Positions 7,124-16,444 of a stretch of DNA of 64,000 nt are shown here, one piece after another (within the stretch, counting starts at the first letter, position 1; each line of letters starts with the position of its first letter). The translations under genes and the position numbers were made by a program. The notes beneath the pieces were generated by a model that saw only the letters and a program-made list of their open reading frames with translations, ran no database searches and had not been told where the DNA came from. The stretch covers positions 1 through 64,000 of the forward strand of contig JBFMGD010000008.1 of the NCBI GenBank assembly GCA_040751775.1, in the 5' to 3' direction. Source of the DNA: JBFMGD01 sp040751775. Lineage in GTDB: Bacteria > Bacillota > Dethiobacteria > DTU022.

Positions 7124-8407
7124 ATGGCTGCAGGGCTGACTGCGCGGCAAAGAGTGGCTGCCGCGTTAAACCATGAAGAACCTGACCGGGTACCGGTGGA
7201 CTTTGCTTCCACTCATAATACCGGAATCAGCATCATTGCCTACAACAGGTTGAAGAGACACTGCGGCATCACTTCACCCTCATATATGCGTGATCCGATC
7301 CCGATGCTCGCTTCACCCGACCTGGAGGGGGGGCATGAAATAATCAAACTGCTGGGCAGCGATTTCCTACCGCTGCCCAGGCATATCAACAGCGGTATGC
7401 GCGCCGAGAACTGGCGCCAGTGGGTCCTTAAAGACGGATCAACGTGCATGGTGCCCGGCGATTTCAACCCTGTTGAAACAGAAGCCGGCTATATAGAATT
7501 TAGCTCATTTAACGGGATGGCCCTTTTCCGTATGCCCAAGGGAGGGTATTACTTTGACTCCATCCGGCACCCGTTAAACTTTGTTGAAAACTTAAGCCAA
7601 CTGGAGGAGGTCACCGCACTTCTCTACCGGAGCGGCATTTTTCACATTGATCAGGCGGAGCTGATCATCCTCAAAGAACAGGCGCGCCGGATTCACGAAG
7701 AGACAGACTATGCCGTGGTCGCCTCGGGCGGCCCCATGTTTTTTTCTCTCTATCAAATTGGACAGGAACTGTTCGGCTATGAAAAATTCTTTATGTTCAT
7801 GGCTTCCGAGCCTGACCTGATCCGCTGCTGGATGGATTTCCTGGCGCGCACCTGCGCCGAAAAGCTGCGCCACTACCTGCGTGAGCTGGGCCCGTATATC
7901 GATGTGATCATGATGGGTGACGACTACGGTACCCAGGAGGGCCTCCAACTGTCGCCGCGGATGTTCCGGGAGTTGTTTAAACCGCACCTTGCCGCGGTGT
8001 GCCGCCTGGTGCATGAGATCAGCCCGCGTGTTAAAATTTTACTGCATTCCTGCGGGTCGATCGCCCCGCTGATCCCGGACTTTATCGAAGTGGGGATTGA
8101 CGCGCTCAACCCGGTGCAGATCACGGCCAAAAATATGGATCCGGTTACTCTGAAGCGCGAATTTGGGAAAGAGATTACTTTTTGGGGAGGGGGTGTGCGC
8201 ACCCAGACAACCCTGGTTAACGGCACGCAGCAAGAAGTGATCAATGAAGTGAAAGAGATGCTGGAGATTTTCAAGCCGGGCGGCGGTTACATTTTTTGCC
8301 CGATCCACGATATCCAGGAGCATGTGCCGCCGGCCACAATCGTGGCCATCTATGAGGCAGCCCGGCAGTATGGCGCTTACAACCTTGCTGATTTACCATT
8401 CTCGTAA
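7124..8407 (+). CDS. Uroporphyrinogen-decarboxylase (URO-D) family, MtaA/CmuA-like methyltransferase
   Basis: A 427-residue protein of the URO-D superfamily, with a conserved N-terminus (RQRVAAALNHEEPDRVPVDF) and TIM-barrel motifs including GDDYGTQEGL near residue 265 and LLHSCGSIAPLIPDF near residue 305. The HxCG motif is the zinc-binding type seen in methyl-corrinoid:CoM/THF methyltransferases, rather than in true haem-pathway enzymes, so an MtaA-like corrinoid methyltransfer role is more likely than haem synthesis. The C-terminal CPIHDIQEHVPP is a further family signature. No corrinoid protein is encoded next to it. The gene precedes a GltS-like symporter and a DUF3798/ABC uptake operon. 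A GAGGGG site lies 8-13 nt before the ATG. Confidence 0.85.
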   Translation: MAAGLTARQRVAAALNHEEPDRVPVDFASTHNTGISIIAYNRLKRHCGITSPSYMRDPIPMLASPDLEGGHEIIKLLGSDFLPLPRHINSGMRAENWRQWVLKDGSTCMVPGDFNPVETEAGYIEFSSFNGMALFRMPKGGYYFDSIRHPLNFVENLSQLEEVTALLYRSGIFHIDQAELIILKEQARRIHEETDYAVVASGGPMFFSLYQIGQELFGYEKFFMFMASEPDLIRCWMDFLARTCAEKLRHYLRELGPYIDVIMMGDDYGTQEGLQLSPRMFRELFKPHLAAVCRLVHEISPRVKILLHSCGSIAPLIPDFIEVGIDALNPVQITAKNMDPVTLKREFGKEITFWGGGVRTQTTLVNGTQQEVINEVKEMLEIFKPGGGYIFCPIHDIQEHVPPATIVAIYEAARQYGAYNLADLPFS

Positions 8408-8495
8408 CATCTATGCGCCTCAGTGATGCCGAGCCTTAGGAATAGCTTGAGATAAGCTCTCTGAATTTTCGAGAGCCATTCAAGGAGGTGTTGTT

Positions 8496-9908
8496 TTGGA
8501 AGCAATCAGCTGGGAAGCGATCATGGATTTCGCCTTCCTCAGTGCGTTCCTGGTGGTGGCGACGCTGCTGCGGAATAAGATCAAGTTTTTGCAGAAATTC
8601 CTCATCCCCAACTGTATCCTGGCGGGATTTCTGGTGCTGCTGCTGAATCAACAGGTCTTGAAAGTAATCGACCTGCCCATGGACAGGCTTGGCAATTATG
8701 TTTATCATTTATTAACAGCAATCTTTATCGCCATGGGGCTGCGCGGCACAAAGGTTAAGCGGAGTCACGGCACCGTGGCCGTGGCCATGGTGCATTGCCA
8801 GACTTACTCCCTGCAGATCTTGCTGGGCATGGTTTTTGTTTTAGTGCTGACCCTGTTCCAGATTAAGGATATCTTTCCCACGTTTGGGATGCAGTTGATG
8901 CTGGGCTACGGCAACAACCCGGGAGTAGCCTACAGCCTCGGGCAATCATGGGAGCCGCTTGGCTTTGTTGGCGGAGGCGGAGTCGGCCTGACCTTCGGCG
9001 CCCTAGGCTTTTTATGGGCTTACTTCTTGGGAGTGATCATTATTAACTGGGGTGTGCGCCGTAAAAAAACGGCCGTCTTCGAGGGTTACGACCAGATCCC
9101 GTCATCAGTTTTTACCGGCCTGGCGGCAAAAGATGAGGCGAAAAAGGAAGCGGGAAGATTAACTACGGCCGCGGAAGCGATTGAAACACTGTCACTGCAT
9201 CTGGCCCTGATCGGGTTGGTCTTCCTGATCACTAACCTGTTTATCACCTACATTACCAATAAGTTGGGCGCCCTTGGCGATATCGGCGCCCAGTTGTCAA
9301 GCCTGATCTGGGGCTTTAGCTTCGTCGTCGGCACAGTCTTCGCCCTTTTGCTGCGCTGGGTATTCGACCGCCTGAAATTTAGCCACATCATCGATTCGGA
9401 TCTGATGACCCGCACCTCCGGCGCTTTTATCGATTACATGATTGTTGCTTCCATCGCCGCTATCCCGCTGCTGTTAATCAAAAATTACTGGGTGGAAATA
9501 CTGGTTCTCTCCACGATGGGAGGGCTGGCGACAGCGGCCTGGGTCGCTTACCTGGTTAAGAAAATTCACCTTGATTATCATTTTGAGCGGTTCCTGGCCT
9601 CTTTCGGCCTGCTGACGGGTACGGCTACCTCCGGGCTGGCGCTGCTCAGGGTGGTTGATGCGGAGTTTGCAACTCCCGTCGCCGAAGACCTGGTCTACGG
9701 CTCGGGATTGATCATGTTTGTTGGGCTGCCGGTCATGGTTTTAGCCGGTGTGCCGGCCATGGGTGTCGTTAAAGGTGAATCGCTTAAATATATCATTATC
9801 TCCATCGCTGTTACTGTAGCGTATATGCTGCTGCTTTATCTCGGATGGAAGATTTACAAGTATTTTTATAACCGCAAGAACAAAGTTTCCATCAGCGAAC
9901 AGGCTTAA
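8496..9908 (+). CDS. gltS: GltS-like sodium:glutamate-family symporter
   Basis: A 470-residue polytopic membrane protein, slightly longer than Escherichia coli GltS (about 400), with ten or more predicted helices. GltS-type features include two re-entrant-like Gly-rich segments, GYGNNPGVAYSLGQSWE followed by GGGGVGLTFGALG (residues 135-170), and FGLLTGTATSGLALLRVVD (residues 370-388), which form the inverted-repeat substrate site in this family. The start is TTG 8496, served by AAGGAGGTG at 8481-8489. The substrate may be glutamate or another acidic compound; the family name should not be taken as proof. It follows the URO-D gene by 88 bp and precedes a hairpin. Confidence 0.82.
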   Translation: MEAISWEAIMDFAFLSAFLVVATLLRNKIKFLQKFLIPNCILAGFLVLLLNQQVLKVIDLPMDRLGNYVYHLLTAIFIAMGLRGTKVKRSHGTVAVAMVHCQTYSLQILLGMVFVLVLTLFQIKDIFPTFGMQLMLGYGNNPGVAYSLGQSWEPLGFVGGGGVGLTFGALGFLWAYFLGVIIINWGVRRKKTAVFEGYDQIPSSVFTGLAAKDEAKKEAGRLTTAAEAIETLSLHLALIGLVFLITNLFITYITNKLGALGDIGAQLSSLIWGFSFVVGTVFALLLRWVFDRLKFSHIIDSDLMTRTSGAFIDYMIVASIAAIPLLLIKNYWVEILVLSTMGGLATAAWVAYLVKKIHLDYHFERFLASFGLLTGTATSGLALLRVVDAEFATPVAEDLVYGSGLIMFVGLPVMVLAGVPAMGVVKGESLKYIIISIAVTVAYMLLLYLGWKIYKYFYNRKNKVSISEQA

Positions 9909-9981
9909 GGCGATGTGACGGCGGTGCCGTCCGCGCTGCCGGGCGGTACAGCATAATCAAAAAAGCGATTTTGCGTGGAAT

Positions 9982-10010
9982 AGACCGCCGGTCCATAACA
10001 ACGGCGGTCT
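9982..10010. terminator. Hairpin behind gltS
   Basis: A 9-bp perfect stem (AGACCGCCG at 9982-9990 with its complement at 10002-10010) and an 11-nt loop, 73 nt after the symporter stop. There is no proper T-run, so it may be a weak terminator or a 3'-end stabiliser. It separates the symporter from the DUF3798 operon. Confidence 0.45.
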
Positions 10011-10123
10011 TGTGAATATCTAACTTATTTTACCTGTATATAAAAAAAATATTTTAGCCTAGCAGGAGTTGGAATATAAATGAAGAAATATTAACTTCAT
10101 TCAATATAAAAGGGGGTTTACAT

Positions 10124-11254
10124 GTGTTCAAAAGGTTAGTTTTGCTGTTGGTTGTTGCTTTGGCTTTCGGTCTGTTTGTTTTTGGTTGCAGTCCCGCAAC
10201 AGATGATACCACAGAAGATGAGGGGTTCAAGGTCGGCATCGTCACCGGTACTGTTTCCCAGGGTGAAGAGGAATTCCGCGCCGCTCAGGATTTAGTGGCC
10301 AAGTACGGTTCCGATGTAATAGTACACATTACTTACCCGGATAAATTTATGGATGAACAGGAAACTACTATCGCCAACATCATCAGCCTGGCTGCCGATC
10401 CCGCAATGAAGGCGATCGTGATCAACCAGGGTGTTCCGGGCAGCGCGGCTGCCATCGAGGCGATCAAAGAGACTCGCGATGATATTCTTTTCATTGTCGG
10501 AGTGCCGCACGAAGACCCTGCAATGATAGCGGCAAAAGCGGACATTTGCATTAACACCGACGATCTGAAGCGTGGCGAAACAATTGTGGCCCTGGCAGCC
10601 GCGATGGGTGCCGAAACCTTTGTTCACTACTCGTTCCCGCGCCACATGTCTTATGAGCTGCTGGCTCAGAGAAGAGATATCTTTAAGGCGCAGTGCGAGG
10701 CGGCAGGGATCGAGTTCGTTGAAGTTGAAGCTCCCGATCCCACTGGCGATGCCGGTGTGCCCGGAGCGCAGCAGTTCATCCTTGAAGATGTGCCCCGCCA
10801 GATTGAAGCATACGGTGTGAATACCAACTTCTTCAGCACGAACTGTGCCATGCAGGAACCCTTGATCAGAAGCACCTTGGACGGTGGAGCTCTTTATGCT
10901 GAGCAGTGCTGCCCCAGCCCCTATCATGCTTATCCCGGCGCTTTGGGCATTGAAATTCCCGCCGACAAAGCCGGTGATGTAGCCTTTATTCTGGAACAAA
11001 TTGAAACCAAAATCGTAGAGGGCGGCGGTGCCGGCCGGTTTGGCACCTGGAGAGTGCCGGCAAACATGGCCATGATCAACGGTTCAGTTGAATATGCCAT
11101 GCTGTATGCAAAGGGTGAAGTCGGCAAACAGGATTTTGCCAAATTCACGGAAACTATGTCCGCGGCGGCGGGTGGTCCTGTAGTGTTAACCGGCCTTCCC
11201 GAAGCACCGAATTTCCTGATGTTTGTTGGGGATTCAATTATCTTCGGGCAGTAG
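10124..11254 (+). CDS. DUF3798 substrate-binding lipoprotein of an ABC importer
   Basis: A 376-residue lipoprotein. The signal peptide has the lipobox LFVFGC with the lipidated Cys at about residue 22. The mature part reads like a two-lobe periplasmic binding protein, with alternating beta-alpha units such as FKVGIVTGTVSQGEEEF, AIVINQGVPGSAAAIEAI and ILFIVGVP. I recognise it as the DUF3798 family. Because it is followed by a sugar-type ABC ATPase and two permeases, the natural role is ligand capture for that importer. The start is GTG 10124, preceded by AAAAGGGGG; an ATG two bases earlier closes after six codons. The ligand is unknown. Nearby M20 peptidase and glutamate-type symporter genes hint at a peptide- or amino-acid-conjugate-like compound. 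Confidence 0.82.
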   Translation: MFKRLVLLLVVALAFGLFVFGCSPATDDTTEDEGFKVGIVTGTVSQGEEEFRAAQDLVAKYGSDVIVHITYPDKFMDEQETTIANIISLAADPAMKAIVINQGVPGSAAAIEAIKETRDDILFIVGVPHEDPAMIAAKADICINTDDLKRGETIVALAAAMGAETFVHYSFPRHMSYELLAQRRDIFKAQCEAAGIEFVEVEAPDPTGDAGVPGAQQFILEDVPRQIEAYGVNTNFFSTNCAMQEPLIRSTLDGGALYAEQCCPSPYHAYPGALGIEIPADKAGDVAFILEQIETKIVEGGGAGRFGTWRVPANMAMINGSVEYAMLYAKGEVGKQDFAKFTETMSAAAGGPVVLTGLPEAPNFLMFVGDSIIFGQ

Positions 11255-11284
11255 TTTCACTGTGTTGAATCTACGTAATTCAGG

Positions 11285-11315
11285 CATAGGGTTGCCCCAG
11301 GCAACCCTATGTTTT
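11285..11315 (+). terminator. Perfect 12-bp hairpin with T4 between binding protein and ATPase genes
   Basis: CATAGGGTTGCC (11285-11296) pairs exactly with 11300-11311 around a 3-nt loop and is followed by TTTT. It lies between the binding-protein gene and the transporter ATPase gene, where partial terminators commonly let the binding protein be made in excess over the membrane complex. Confidence 0.75.
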
Positions 11316-11334
11316 CAATTCAGGGGGTGTTGGG

Positions 11335-12933
11335 TTGGCGCATGATTCACTGTTGGAGTTATTGAATATCTGCAAAGAATATTACGGCAACCAGGTCTTG
11401 AAAAACGTTTCTTTATCGGTGCATAAAGGAGAAATACACGGCCTGGTTGGTGAAAATGGCGCCGGCAAAAGCACGTTGATGAATATTCTCTTTGGAATGC
11501 CGGTAATTCACCAAACAGGCGGTTATGAGGGCAAGATTTTCCTGGAAGAAAAACCGGTCTACTTTCAAAATCCCGCCCAGGCGATGGAGTCGGGGATTGG
11601 CATGGTCCACCAGGAATTTATGTTGATTCCGGGATTCAACGTCGCTGAAAATATTAAGCTGAACCGGGAAAGAACCAGGGCGAATTGGGCCAGTAAGGTT
11701 TTCGGGCAGAAATTAAAGACCATTGATACCCAGAAAAACAGGCAAGACGCTCGAAAAGCGCTCGACAGGCTCGGTATGTCTTTTGATGAAACCGCTCCGG
11801 TGGGAGGCTTGCCGGTTGGTTACATGCAATTTATTGAGGTTGCCAGGGAGATTGATAAGGAAAATACCCGGGTTGTTGTATTTGATGAACCGACGGCTGT
11901 GTTAACGGAAAGTGAAGCGGAGAAATTTCTGCTGATCGCACAAAAGCTGGCCGGCGAGGGGATGGGAGTTCTCTTTATCAGTCACCGTCTGGACGAAATA
12001 ACCCAGATCTGCGACCGCATCACAGTGCTGCGAGACGGTGAAGTGGTCGCTTCACTGAAACGTCATGAGGCTACGGTAGAAAAAATCGCCGAGTTGATGG
12101 TTGGCCGGAAAGTGAGCCGTATTGCCGCGGAGACTAAAATCACTACTGTTAAAAAACCGGTTTTGGAGCTGCACAACCTCTTTGTGGAGATGCCGGGTGA
12201 GCGGGTGCGCGATCTCAGTATCGATGTTTTGCAGGGAGAAATTCTCGGTATCGGCGGCCTGGCAGGGCACGGCAAGATCGGCATCGCCAACGGGATCATG
12301 GGGATGTCTCCGGCCAGAGGAGCCGTGTTAAAAGACGGTAAATCGCTGCCGCTGGGCGATACGATGCTCATGTTGAAAGAAGGGATGGCCTTTGTTTCTG
12401 AAGACCGTCGCGGCGTGGGTTTGCTCTGGGATGAATCGATCGAACAAAACATTGTCGCCGCCGCCATCCAAAGCCAGAACAAGTTTCTTAAAAAAATCCT
12501 GCCTTTTATTGCTCTGGAGGACAGGGCAACTATTAAACAGCATACCCTCAAGATGATTGAGGAACTTGATATTCGCTGCCTGGGCCCCCACCAGCCGGTG
12601 CGGCGTTTAAGCGGCGGGAACCAGCAGAAAGTGTGTATCGCCAGAGCAATTACCCTGTTACCGGATATTCTTTTTGTATCCGAACCGACCAGAGGCATTG
12701 ATATCGGGGCCAAGCGAATTGTTCTGGAGCTGCTTTTGAAGCTGAACCGGGAGTTGGGCGTGACCATTGTCATGATTTCCAGCGAATTGGCGGAGCTCCG
12801 CTCTATCTGTGACCGTATCGCCATTATTTATCAAGGCCGGTTGGAGGGAATCCTGGCGCCCACCGCCGCGGATCTTGAATTTGGATTAATGATGGCCGGT
12901 GAGTATGAACATAGGGAGGCTACGCAGGCATGA
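11335..12933 (+). CDS. Sugar/nucleoside-type ABC importer ATPase with two ABC domains
   Basis: A 532-residue protein with two nucleotide-binding domains, as in RbsA/NupO-type importers. Domain 1 has Walker A GENGAGKST near residue 40, an atypical signature region at residues 160-170 and Walker B VVFDEPTAV near residue 182. Domain 2 has a degenerate Walker A (GLAGHGKIG), the signature LSGGNQQK at about residue 425 and Walker B ILFVSEPTRGID. Loss of the second Walker A is usual in this family. The start is TTG 11335 after AGGGGG. It follows the DUF3798 lipoprotein gene across a hairpin and overlaps the first permease gene by 4 bp. The substrate is unknown. Confidence 0.9.
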   Translation: MAHDSLLELLNICKEYYGNQVLKNVSLSVHKGEIHGLVGENGAGKSTLMNILFGMPVIHQTGGYEGKIFLEEKPVYFQNPAQAMESGIGMVHQEFMLIPGFNVAENIKLNRERTRANWASKVFGQKLKTIDTQKNRQDARKALDRLGMSFDETAPVGGLPVGYMQFIEVAREIDKENTRVVVFDEPTAVLTESEAEKFLLIAQKLAGEGMGVLFISHRLDEITQICDRITVLRDGEVVASLKRHEATVEKIAELMVGRKVSRIAAETKITTVKKPVLELHNLFVEMPGERVRDLSIDVLQGEILGIGGLAGHGKIGIANGIMGMSPARGAVLKDGKSLPLGDTMLMLKEGMAFVSEDRRGVGLLWDESIEQNIVAAAIQSQNKFLKKILPFIALEDRATIKQHTLKMIEELDIRCLGPHQPVRRLSGGNQQKVCIARAITLLPDILFVSEPTRGIDIGAKRIVLELLLKLNRELGVTIVMISSELAELRSICDRIAIIYQGRLEGILAPTAADLEFGLMMAGEYEHREATQA

Positions 12934-13973
12934 AAGACAGGTTAAACCAAATTATGGATAATATCGGCCTTCCCAGGCTCATTATCGCCAGTTTGCTGGT
13001 GCTTTTTTGTGCCGCAGCCGTGTTAGTGAAGCTTCCAGTATCGATGGTGGCGAGTGATGTTCTGGTGCGGTTTGGGATGAACGCCGTACTTGTTTTAGCT
13101 TTAATCCCGGCGATCAAGGCGGGAACAGGTTTGAATCTTGCCTTGCCTCTGGGGATTATGTGCGGGTTGGTCGGGGCGGTCGTGGCGATTGAAAATAAAT
13201 ATTCCGGCTTGTCTTCTTTTTTGTTCGCCCTTGCGGTTTCCATCCCTCTTGCAATCGTGATCGGTTATTTATACGGCTTGGTTTTAAACAAGATCAAGGG
13301 GCAGGAGATGATCGTGGGGACATATGTCGGGTTTTCGATCGTGTCGGGGATGTGTATATTCTGGCTGCTGGCCCCTTTTAAAAACCCGGAGATGGTTTGG
13401 GCATACGGTGGAACGGGTTTGCGAAACACGATCTTGCTGCACTCCAGTTTTGATAAAATACTAAACGGTTTTCTGAGTTTTAACCTGGGACAGATTATGG
13501 TACCGACGGGTTTGCTGTTATTTCTAGCTCTACTTAGCTTTGCTGTATGGTTGTTTGGTAAAACCAGGTCCGGTCTGGCTATGCAAACCGCGGGCAGCAA
13601 CCCCAGGTTTGCCCAATCCTGCGGGATCAGTATCGAAAAGATGCGTATCCTGGGAACGGTTTTGTCGACCGTCATAGCCTGTATCGGGATCCTGGCCTAT
13701 AGCCAGAGTTACGGCTTTCTGCAACTTTATCAGGGCCCGTTAATGATGGCTTTTCCGGCGGCCGCGGCTATTTTGATCGGAGGGGCGACACCGCGCAAGG
13801 CGACAATTACGCATGTTATTGTCGGCACATTTCTTTTTCAATCCCTACTGGTGGTGGCTCCGCCGGTAATCAATGTTATTGTTGAAGGTAGTTTCTCTGA
13901 AATTTTCCGCGGCATCATTAGCAATGGGGTCATTCTCTATGCACTAACGACAGTATCACGGAGGGGGGAATAG
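12930..13973 (+). CDS. RbsC-type (BPD_transp_2) ABC permease, first subunit
   Basis: A 347-residue integral membrane protein with about eight to ten hydrophobic helices. The BPD_transp_2 motifs typical of ribose/nucleoside importers are present: AIKAGTGLNLALPLGIMCGL near residue 60 and AAAAILIGGATPRKATITH near residue 275, the latter forming the cytoplasmic coupling helix. It overlaps the ATPase gene by 4 bp (ATGA) and ends 2 nt before the second permease gene, so the three are one translational unit. The two permeases would form a heterodimeric channel. Confidence 0.88.
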   Translation: MKDRLNQIMDNIGLPRLIIASLLVLFCAAAVLVKLPVSMVASDVLVRFGMNAVLVLALIPAIKAGTGLNLALPLGIMCGLVGAVVAIENKYSGLSSFLFALAVSIPLAIVIGYLYGLVLNKIKGQEMIVGTYVGFSIVSGMCIFWLLAPFKNPEMVWAYGGTGLRNTILLHSSFDKILNGFLSFNLGQIMVPTGLLLFLALLSFAVWLFGKTRSGLAMQTAGSNPRFAQSCGISIEKMRILGTVLSTVIACIGILAYSQSYGFLQLYQGPLMMAFPAAAAILIGGATPRKATITHVIVGTFLFQSLLVVAPPVINVIVEGSFSEIFRGIISNGVILYALTTVSRRGE

Positions 13974-13975
13974 CT

Positions 13976-15082
13976 GTGGCGCCCGATCTTGAACTGATAA
14001 GTAAAAGCAAAACCGGCTATCTAGAAAAGTTCAGGCTGAAATTGATCGAGTTGGCCGTGCCGCTGCTCTTTATCGGCCTATGCGCGATCGGAGCATATTA
14101 TGCCCGGCTCCAACCGACATTTCTGATTAACGAGATTCTGCTCCGGATGGCCCGAAACCCGCTGCTGGTACTGGCCTTAATTATACCGGTTGTGGCCGGA
14201 ATGGGGATGAACTTTGCCATTGTCCTCGGCGCCATGGCCGGACAAATCGGGGTTATTATGGTTACACACTACGAAATTACGGGGATTACCGGCTTTTTGG
14301 GGGCAGTTCTGATTGCCACACCCTTTGCCATCTTGTTTGGTTACCTTACCGGCAAACTGTTGAACCGGGCCAAGGGTAAAGAGATGATCACGAGCATGAT
14401 CTTCGGTTTTTTTGCCTGCTATATCTGGCAGCTTTTTTTCCTGGTCTTTGTCGGTTCGATCATTCCGATGCAAAACGAAAAGATGATCCTTTCGTCCGGC
14501 GTCGGTGTGCGCAACACAGTCGATCTGGTTGGCATCAGGCACGCTCTTGACAATATCATCAAAATCAAAACGATCCCCGGGTTGGCGATCCCGGTCTCGA
14601 CTTTGATCGTTGTGGCTTTGTTTTGCTTATTAATCACTTTCTTTATGAAAACTAAACTCGGCCATGACATCAGGGCGGTCGGCCAGAGTATGGAGATCGC
14701 CGCTATCTCGGGCATCAATGTCGATAAGGTCAGGATTACGGCGGTAGTTCTATCCACCGTTCTGGCCGCCTGGGGGCAGTTAATCTGGCTGCAAAATATC
14801 GGCACTCTAAATACATACGGCAGCCATGTGCAGGTCGGACTTTTTGCAGTTGCCGCTTTGCTAATCGGCGGTGCCTCTGTAACCAAGGCGAATATTTGGC
14901 AGGTATTGCTCGGCACCTTTTTATTTCACATGATGTTTATCATCTCGCCGGCGGCGGGCCGCAACTTGCTCGGTGACGCCCAGATCGGGGAGTTCTTCCG
15001 CGTTTTTGTGGCTTACGGCGTAATCGCTGTGGCGCTGCTGCTGCATGCCTGGCAGAGACTTACCGCCGCAAAGAAGTTATAA
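13976..15082 (+). CDS. RbsC-type (BPD_transp_2) ABC permease, second subunit
   Basis: A 368-residue paralogue of the preceding permease. It has a longer N-terminal cytoplasmic tail, then about ten helices with the equivalent motifs VVAGMGMNFAIVLGAMAGQ near residue 75 and AALLIGGASVTKANIWQ near residue 295. The GTG start at 13976 follows the previous stop by 2 nt, with GGAGGGGGG just upstream inside the preceding gene. It is the last membrane gene of the DUF3798 importer and is followed 30 bp later by the M20 peptidase gene. Separate, unequal permeases are typical of nucleoside or autoinducer-like importers of this class. Confidence 0.88.
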   Translation: MAPDLELISKSKTGYLEKFRLKLIELAVPLLFIGLCAIGAYYARLQPTFLINEILLRMARNPLLVLALIIPVVAGMGMNFAIVLGAMAGQIGVIMVTHYEITGITGFLGAVLIATPFAILFGYLTGKLLNRAKGKEMITSMIFGFFACYIWQLFFLVFVGSIIPMQNEKMILSSGVGVRNTVDLVGIRHALDNIIKIKTIPGLAIPVSTLIVVALFCLLITFFMKTKLGHDIRAVGQSMEIAAISGINVDKVRITAVVLSTVLAAWGQLIWLQNIGTLNTYGSHVQVGLFAVAALLIGGASVTKANIWQVLLGTFLFHMMFIISPAAGRNLLGDAQIGEFFRVFVAYGVIAVALLLHAWQRLTAAKKL

Positions 15083-15112
15083 TCGGGGAAAATGGAAAAA
15101 TGGAGTGATCAA

Positions 15113-16399
15113 ATGAACCCTGAATCGATACTGAGCGATTTAATCCGCATCAATACTGTAAACCCTCCCGGGAATGAAACCGCAGTTGCCCGCTATCTGA
15201 AAAGGCTTTTTGATAGCGCGGCCATCCCCAACGAAATCATTGAACCGGCGGCAGGCCGCGGTAGTTTCATCGCCCGGCTTGGTTCCGGTTCCCGGAAACT
15301 GCTCTACCTTTCTCATGCCGATGTGGTCGCGGCAGGGGATGACTGGGACTTTGAGCCGTTTAGCGGTGAGGTCAGGGATGGCGTGATTTTCGGACGGGGT
15401 GCTCTGGATTGCAAGGATTTGATGGCCGCGCAAGTTTCGGCCGCGCTTCAGTTGGCCGCGAGAGGAATTAAGTTCGATGGGCAGTTGATTATCGCTGCTA
15501 CCGCTGATGAAGAAACAGGTGGCGGGCTCGGCGCGAAATATTTAATTGACAATTACCCGGAGAAGCTGCAGGCGGATTTTGCGATTAACGAAGGAGCGGA
15601 GCAGCCGATCTATCTGGACGGCCGGCTGATTTATTTCTTTCAGGTCGGCGAAAAGGGGACGGCCTGGTGCCGGATCAAAGCCAAGGGGATATCGTGTCAC
15701 GGCTCGGTTCCGACTCTGGGTGATAATGCTGTCTTAAAATTAACCCGGGCGCTTTCCGCCTTAGGTGAATACAATCCTGAGGTTAAACTGATTCCGGAAG
15801 TCGAAAAGCTTCTGGTTGAGTTGGCCCGGGCTCGCGGACTTTCGTTCCACAGCGATCAAGACGATATTGATCTGCTGCTTAACCGGCTTGATTTGGACAG
15901 GGGTTTTACGGAGACCGTACGGGCGATGACCAGAATGACCGTCTCCCCGAACTGCATACAAGGCGGTCTGAAAACTAATATCGTTCCGGATCGCTGCGAG
16001 GCGGAACTGGATATCCGCATTCTTCCGGGACAAGATCGCAACTATGTAATCGGGCAACTGCGCAGCTTGATCGGTGATCAGATTGAAATTGAAATGATCG
16101 ATTACCGCGAGCCTACTTTTTCTACTTCTCAGGCTCAGTGCTACAAGTTGATGGAGTCGCTGACCCTGGAATTGGCAGGTGACAAAGTGCTCTGCCTGCC
16201 TCATATCTCCACCGGCTCCACCGATTCCAAATACTTGCGCGGTGCCGGTATACCCGCTTACGGTATCGGTCATATGGCCGCGGGGTTTGACCAAACGGCA
16301 CGCACGACAGTCCACGGCTGTAATGAACGCATCGATACGGCCAGTTTACAGTTTAAAACCAGATTTTTAACGGAGCTGGCCCTGCGCTACCTGACTTAA
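15113..16399 (+). CDS. M20/M28-family metallopeptidase (ArgE/DapE/ACY1 type)
   Basis: A 428-residue cytoplasmic zinc hydrolase. Metal-site motifs are in order: SHADVV near residue 68, GRGALDCKD (bridging Asp) near 98, ATADEETGGG (catalytic Glu and ligand) near 132, and a C-terminal TVHGCNERID His near 405. The central dimerisation lid (residues 185-305) is present with HGSVPTLGDNAV. Family members hydrolyse amide bonds of N-acyl amino acids or small peptides. I chose ATG 15113 over ATG 15092, because GGAG lies 7 nt before it and nothing conserved precedes it. It is cotranscribed with the DUF3798 importer, so it probably cleaves the imported compound. Confidence 0.88.
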   Translation: MNPESILSDLIRINTVNPPGNETAVARYLKRLFDSAAIPNEIIEPAAGRGSFIARLGSGSRKLLYLSHADVVAAGDDWDFEPFSGEVRDGVIFGRGALDCKDLMAAQVSAALQLAARGIKFDGQLIIAATADEETGGGLGAKYLIDNYPEKLQADFAINEGAEQPIYLDGRLIYFFQVGEKGTAWCRIKAKGISCHGSVPTLGDNAVLKLTRALSALGEYNPEVKLIPEVEKLLVELARARGLSFHSDQDDIDLLLNRLDLDRGFTETVRAMTRMTVSPNCIQGGLKTNIVPDRCEAELDIRILPGQDRNYVIGQLRSLIGDQIEIEMIDYREPTFSTSQAQCYKLMESLTLELAGDKVLCLPHISTGSTDSKYLRGAGIPAYGIGHMAAGFDQTARTTVHGCNERIDTASLQFKTRFLTELALRYLT

Positions 16400-16444
16400 A
16401 AGCGGCATCCCTTCCCTAACGTACTTTGCCGGTAGAGCGTACAT

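Noticed and set aside
7124..8407. Uroporphyrinogen decarboxylase of haem synthesis (hemE)
   Set aside because: The HSCG metal-type motif, the length of 427 residues and the absence of other haem genes favour the MtaA/CmuA-like branch of the URO-D superfamily.
10292..10999. A 235-codon minus-strand open frame
   Set aside because: It is antisense to the DUF3798 gene, which has a lipobox, ribosome site and conserved sequence.
12063..12824. A 253-codon minus-strand open frame
   Set aside because: It is a shadow of the sugar-type ABC ATPase, which has complete motifs on the plus strand.
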